A stretch of DNA of 8,002 bases from Clostridia bacterium (lineage in GTDB: Bacteria; Bacillota; Clostridia; Oscillospirales; CAG-272), in assembly GCA_017382555.1 (NCBI GenBank), contig JAFOAB010000090.1:1-8002 (forward strand), written 5' to 3'. Positions 5,489 through 8,002 of the stretch are shown in pieces (the stretch's first letter is position 1; each line of letters opens with the position of its first letter). The translations under genes and the position numbers were made by a program. Under the pieces are notes generated by a model. That model did not search any database. It was not told where the DNA came from and saw only the letters and a list, made by a program, of their open reading frames with translations.

Positions 5489-6224
5489 ATGAAAGCTTTT
5501 TGCCGAGTGCTTTGCGTTTTATTCACCCTTGCAGTAATATTTACGTCCGTCCCCTCCGTTTATGCGGAGGAGGGCGGGCAAGCTTTGCGACAGCTATCCC
5601 GACCATAACGTAATAATAACCACACACGCATATCTGTTCCGCGACGGCACAACGCTTGATGAGAACGACGTTTGCCCGCCCTCCGGCTCGGGCAACTACA
5701 ACAACGGCGATGATATGTGGGATAAGCTTGTCTCCAAGCACGAAAACATCGTGCTTGTCATCTCCGGCCACGACCCAAGCGATCTTGTGGTGCTGACACA
5801 GACGGAGGGCGAGGGCGGCAACGTCGTCTCCCAGCTGCTTGTAGACCCGCAAACCACGGACAAGACCTACGAGGGGCTCGGAATGGTTGCAATGCTGTAT
5901 TTTTCCGAGGACGGACAAAACGTCACCCTGCAGTATTACTCCACAACAAAAAATATGCTCTTCCGCTCCGTGAACCAGTTCTCCTTCACGCTTGACACCG
6001 TGGGCGCACGAACTGCGGTAACGGAGGAGATGACCGAGGCGCCGCAAACGGAAGGCATCCAAAGCGATGCACCCATAACCGCAGAGCCTCAAACGGAGGC
6101 TCCCAGCGCCGATAACACCGAGGGAAATATGACCTCAACCGTTATCATAAGCGCCCTCGCGGGTGCTGTAACGGCAACCGTTGCGGTGCTTGCCGTAACA
6201 AAATCAAAAAAGAAGAAGGGCTGA
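5489..6224 (+). pseudogene. Broken secreted metallophosphoesterase, catalytic half deleted
   Basis: AGGAG (5478-5482), 6 bases before ATG 5489, starts a clean signal peptide (MKAFCRVLCVLFTLAVIFTS, then VPSVYA) with a likely cut before EEGG. This frame stops at 5606-5608 after 39 residues. From about 5577, the frame one base later (read on to TGA at 6224) continues as KLCDSYPDHNVIITTHAYLF and ISGHDPSDLVVL. These look like the last two His-bearing motifs of calcineurin-like phosphoesterases. An acidic Thr/Pro/Glu linker, a membrane segment (TVIISALAGAVTATVAVLAV) and a KSKKKKG tail follow. The N-terminal metal-binding motifs (DxH, GDxxD, GNHE) are absent. The simplest reading is an out-of-frame internal deletion that removed most of the catalytic domain. 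An inverted repeat CCTCCG/CGGAGG (5553-5558, 5565-5570) lies at the join. An assembly error is possible. Family assignment is fairly sure, substrate unknown. Confidence 0.8.
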
Positions 6225-6225
6225 T

Positions 6226-6264
6226 AAAAAGATGCAAGAGACGACGTTTCTTGCATCTTTTTTT
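6226..6264 (+). terminator. Strong Rho-independent terminator
   Basis: A perfect 14-bp stem (6226-6239 with 6249-6262) with a 9-base loop ends in T7 (6258-6264). It begins one base after the stop of the broken phosphoesterase gene, so this transcription unit was once intact. The A run on the left would let it work on the minus strand too. Confidence 0.9.
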
Positions 6265-6304
6265 GCGCGTTGTGATTTGTTTGATGCAAAAATCGGTATT
6301 TTCA

Positions 6305-6333
6305 TTGACATTTACACCTATTAATGTTACAAT
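6305..6333 (+). promoter_or_regulatory. Sigma-A promoter of the regulator-flavoprotein unit
   Basis: A perfect TTGACA (6305-6310) is followed after 17 bases by TACAAT (6328-6333), with an extended -10 TG at 6325-6326. Transcription should start near 6340, leaving a leader of about 57 bases. It follows the terminator by 40 bases. No clear long operator palindrome was seen around it. Confidence 0.85.
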
Positions 6334-6396
6334 GAGATAATACTTTTGCAATATAATCCACAAAATCTTGCGTAATGCAGAGAATGGAGCTTGACT

Positions 6397-7257
6397 ATGC
6401 ATAACGATCTTATACATCTGCTTGAGGAAAAGATGCCCTCATTTTCCAAGGGACAAAAGCTTATCGCGCAATATCTTATAAACAGCTATGACAAGGCGGC
6501 GTATATGACGGCGGCTCGCCTCGGTGCGCTTGTCGGCGTTTCCGAGAGTACGGTGGTGCGCTTTGCCATCGAGCTCGGATTCGAGGGATATCCCGAGCTG
6601 CAGAAATCCCTGCAGGAGATCATCCGCACCCGCCTCACCTACAACCAGCGCATTGCGGTCACCAACAACCGTATCGGTGACGGCGAGCTGCTTGACAAGG
6701 TGCTTCTCTCGGATTCCGAGAAGATACGCGCCACGATGGATTCCATCAGCCACGAGGACTTCCACCGCGCTGTGGACAAGATAATCTCCGCGCGACAGAT
6801 CTTCATAATGGGCGTTCGCTCCTCCGCTTCTCTTGCCTCCTTCCTTTCCTACAGCCTCAACCTCGTTTTCGACAATATCCGCCTTGTGCACACCACAAGC
6901 GGCAGCGAGGTTTTTGAAAGTCTGTTCCCCATGACCAAGGACGACGTGCTTATCGCCATCTCCTTCCCCCGTTACTCCTCCCGTATCGTAAACGCGGTTG
7001 AGTACGCACACCAGCTCGGCGCAAGCGTTATCGCACTTACCGATAACCGCAAGTCCCCCATTGCGGAGCTTGCCTCCGAGGTGCTTGTGGCGCAGAGCGA
7101 TATGGCAAGCTATATCGACTCGCTCGTTGCCCCCCTTTCCATTATCAACGCGATAACCGTTGCAATCGGCAAGAAGAAGCAGGCGGAGATCGAGGAGCGC
7201 TTCGACAAGCTGGAGACGCTTTGGGAAGAGTTCGACGTATATCAGAAGCACAAGTAA
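6397..7257 (+). CDS. MurR/RpiR-family transcriptional regulator
   Basis: The 286-residue product has an N-terminal helix-turn-helix domain of the RpiR type (residues 1-77; recognition part MTAARLGALVGVSESTVVRF, 37-56). A C-terminal SIS phosphosugar-binding domain (about 125-250) shows IFIMGVRSSASLASFLSY, VLIAISFPRYSSRIVNAVEYA and ASVIALTDNRKSPIAELA. Such proteins bind DNA and respond to a sugar phosphate; known members control sugar or sugar-acid catabolism. The start is ATG 6397, with GGAG 7 bases upstream; the TTG at 6391 is too close to that site. Length is normal. No sugar-catabolic gene is next to it, so the target is unknown. It is separated by one base from the flavoprotein gene, so the two are likely co-expressed. 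It could also regulate itself. Confidence 0.95.
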   Translation: MHNDLIHLLEEKMPSFSKGQKLIAQYLINSYDKAAYMTAARLGALVGVSESTVVRFAIELGFEGYPELQKSLQEIIRTRLTYNQRIAVTNNRIGDGELLDKVLLSDSEKIRATMDSISHEDFHRAVDKIISARQIFIMGVRSSASLASFLSYSLNLVFDNIRLVHTTSGSEVFESLFPMTKDDVLIAISFPRYSSRIVNAVEYAHQLGASVIALTDNRKSPIAELASEVLVAQSDMASYIDSLVAPLSIINAITVAIGKKKQAEIEERFDKLETLWEEFDVYQKHK

Positions 7258-7258
7258 T

Positions 7259-8002
7259 ATGCGTGTAGGTATAATAGGCGCGGGCGCGGCCGGTATGCTT
7301 GCGGCAGGTATGATCTGCGAGCTGAATCCCGATTGCCGCGTAACGGTTTTTGAAAAGAACAAGGCGGTGGGCAGGAAGCTTGCCATCACCGGCAAGGGAC
7401 GCTGTAATCTTACAAACGATGCACCCCCGCAGGAGATACTGAACAACGTAATATCAAATCCGCGCTTCCTTTACGGCGCGGTTGCCGCCTTCACGCCCGA
7501 GGACGTCAAGGCGCTTTTCGAGGGGCTTGGCGTTCCGCTTGTAACAGAGCGCGGCAGACGAGTTTTCCCCGTTTCGCAAAAATCGTACGATATTGTGGAC
7601 GCGCTCAAGAAGTACGCTTCAAGGGCGGATATCCGCCTCCTTTGCCCCGTAAAGAGCATTGAAAAAAACGGTGACGGTACGTTTTCCGTTATCTCGCAAA
7701 GAGGCACCGAGCAGTACGATGCCGTTCTTATTGCCACAGGCGGAATTTCCTACCCCCTGACGGGCTCGGACGGTGACGGAATGCGCTTTGCCGAAAAATT
7801 GGGACACACCGTAATTCCCTGCCGCGGCTCCCTTGTGCCGATCGAGGCACGTGACCGCGCGCTGTGCGCGGAGATGATGGGGCTTTCGCTTAAAAACGTG
7901 GCACTCAAGATTGAGGACGGCGGCAAGAAGCCCCTTTACGAGGACTTCGGCGAAATGCTGTTCACGCACTTCGGTATCAGCGGACCGATGGTGCTTTCCG
8001 CA
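7259..8002 (+). CDS. HI0933/BaiN-family FAD flavoprotein (3' end outside window)
   Basis: The frame is open from ATG 7259 to the window edge: 248 codons of a family that is usually about 400 residues. The FAD-binding Rossmann motif GIIGAGAAGMLAAG is at residues 4-17, then VFEKNKAVGRKLAITGKGRCNLTN (about 31-54), GRRVFPVSQKSYDIVDAL (about 98-115), LIATGGISYPLTGSDGDG (about 152-169) and FTHFGISGPMVLSA at the edge. These are hallmarks of the HI0933 family (YhiN, BaiN), described as NAD(P)/FAD-dependent oxidoreductases. BaiN was reported to act in bile-acid reduction in Clostridium scindens, but the family is much wider, so that activity should not be assumed. Only one base separates it from the regulator's stop, and its own ribosome site is weak (AGAAG), which suggests coupled translation. 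Confidence 0.95.
   Translation, partial: MRVGIIGAGAAGMLAAGMICELNPDCRVTVFEKNKAVGRKLAITGKGRCNLTNDAPPQEILNNVISNPRFLYGAVAAFTPEDVKALFEGLGVPLVTERGRRVFPVSQKSYDIVDALKKYASRADIRLLCPVKSIEKNGDGTFSVISQRGTEQYDAVLIATGGISYPLTGSDGDGMRFAEKLGHTVIPCRGSLVPIEARDRALCAEMMGLSLKNVALKIEDGGKKPLYEDFGEMLFTHFGISGPMVLSA

Noticed and set aside
6289..6304. A short imperfect AAAAT/ATTTT inverted repeat just before the regulator promoter, as a possible operator.
   Set aside because: Only about 5 bp pair and the region is AT-rich, so this is expected by chance.
6439..7446. A 335-codon minus-strand open frame opposite the regulator and start of the flavoprotein.
   Set aside because: It spans two well-supported plus-strand genes with clear family motifs and gives no recognisable protein.

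Overview
The window looks like chromosome from a gut-type member of the Clostridia (Bacillota). The evidence is indirect: strong AGGAGG-type ribosome binding sites, near-consensus sigma-A promoters, a DUF1700-like/DUF4097 membrane-protein pair, a MurR/RpiR regulator directly followed by an HI0933-family flavoprotein, and families of short GC-rich palindromes between genes. No species can be named from this sequence alone. I see no rRNA, tRNA, CRISPR array, intact transposase or phage gene.

Layout. Positions 1-264 have no convincing gene and hold four hairpins, at least one a good plus-strand terminator, so a gene probably ends just left of the window. Positions 265-2250 (minus) encode a 661-residue cytosolic protein that looks like an uncharacterised alpha/alpha-toroid carbohydrate-active enzyme; it has its own clear promoter. 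Positions 2396-2604 hold five small palindromes that share a GTAGGG head but have different stems, in alternating orientation, resembling REP elements. A terminator at 2626-2664 ends the next minus-strand operon. That operon (4524 down to 2720) has two genes overlapping by ATGA: a DUF1700-like multi-pass membrane protein with a Lys/Pro/Ala/Glu-rich linker, then a membrane-anchored DUF4097-type beta-repeat protein.

Divergent from this operon is trmB (4680-5336), the tRNA guanine-46 N7-methyltransferase. Its predicted promoter faces the operon promoter and their predicted leaders overlap. A nested palindromic element (5359-5468) follows. Then comes a broken gene (5489-6224) that keeps a signal peptide and the C-terminal part of a secreted calcineurin-like metallophosphoesterase. 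The catalytic first half is missing and the join is out of frame. A strong terminator closes it.

From a strong promoter at 6305, a MurR/RpiR-family regulator (6397-7257) and an HI0933/BaiN-family flavoprotein (7259 to the window edge, incomplete) follow with one base between them, so they are probably co-transcribed.

Functionally the window mixes housekeeping (tRNA modification), probable sugar metabolism and its regulation, and a cell-envelope pair of unknown role. I did not find a clear new defence or mobile system. The most unusual parts are the two palindromic repeat loci, the deleted phosphoesterase gene, and the face-to-face promoters at trmB.
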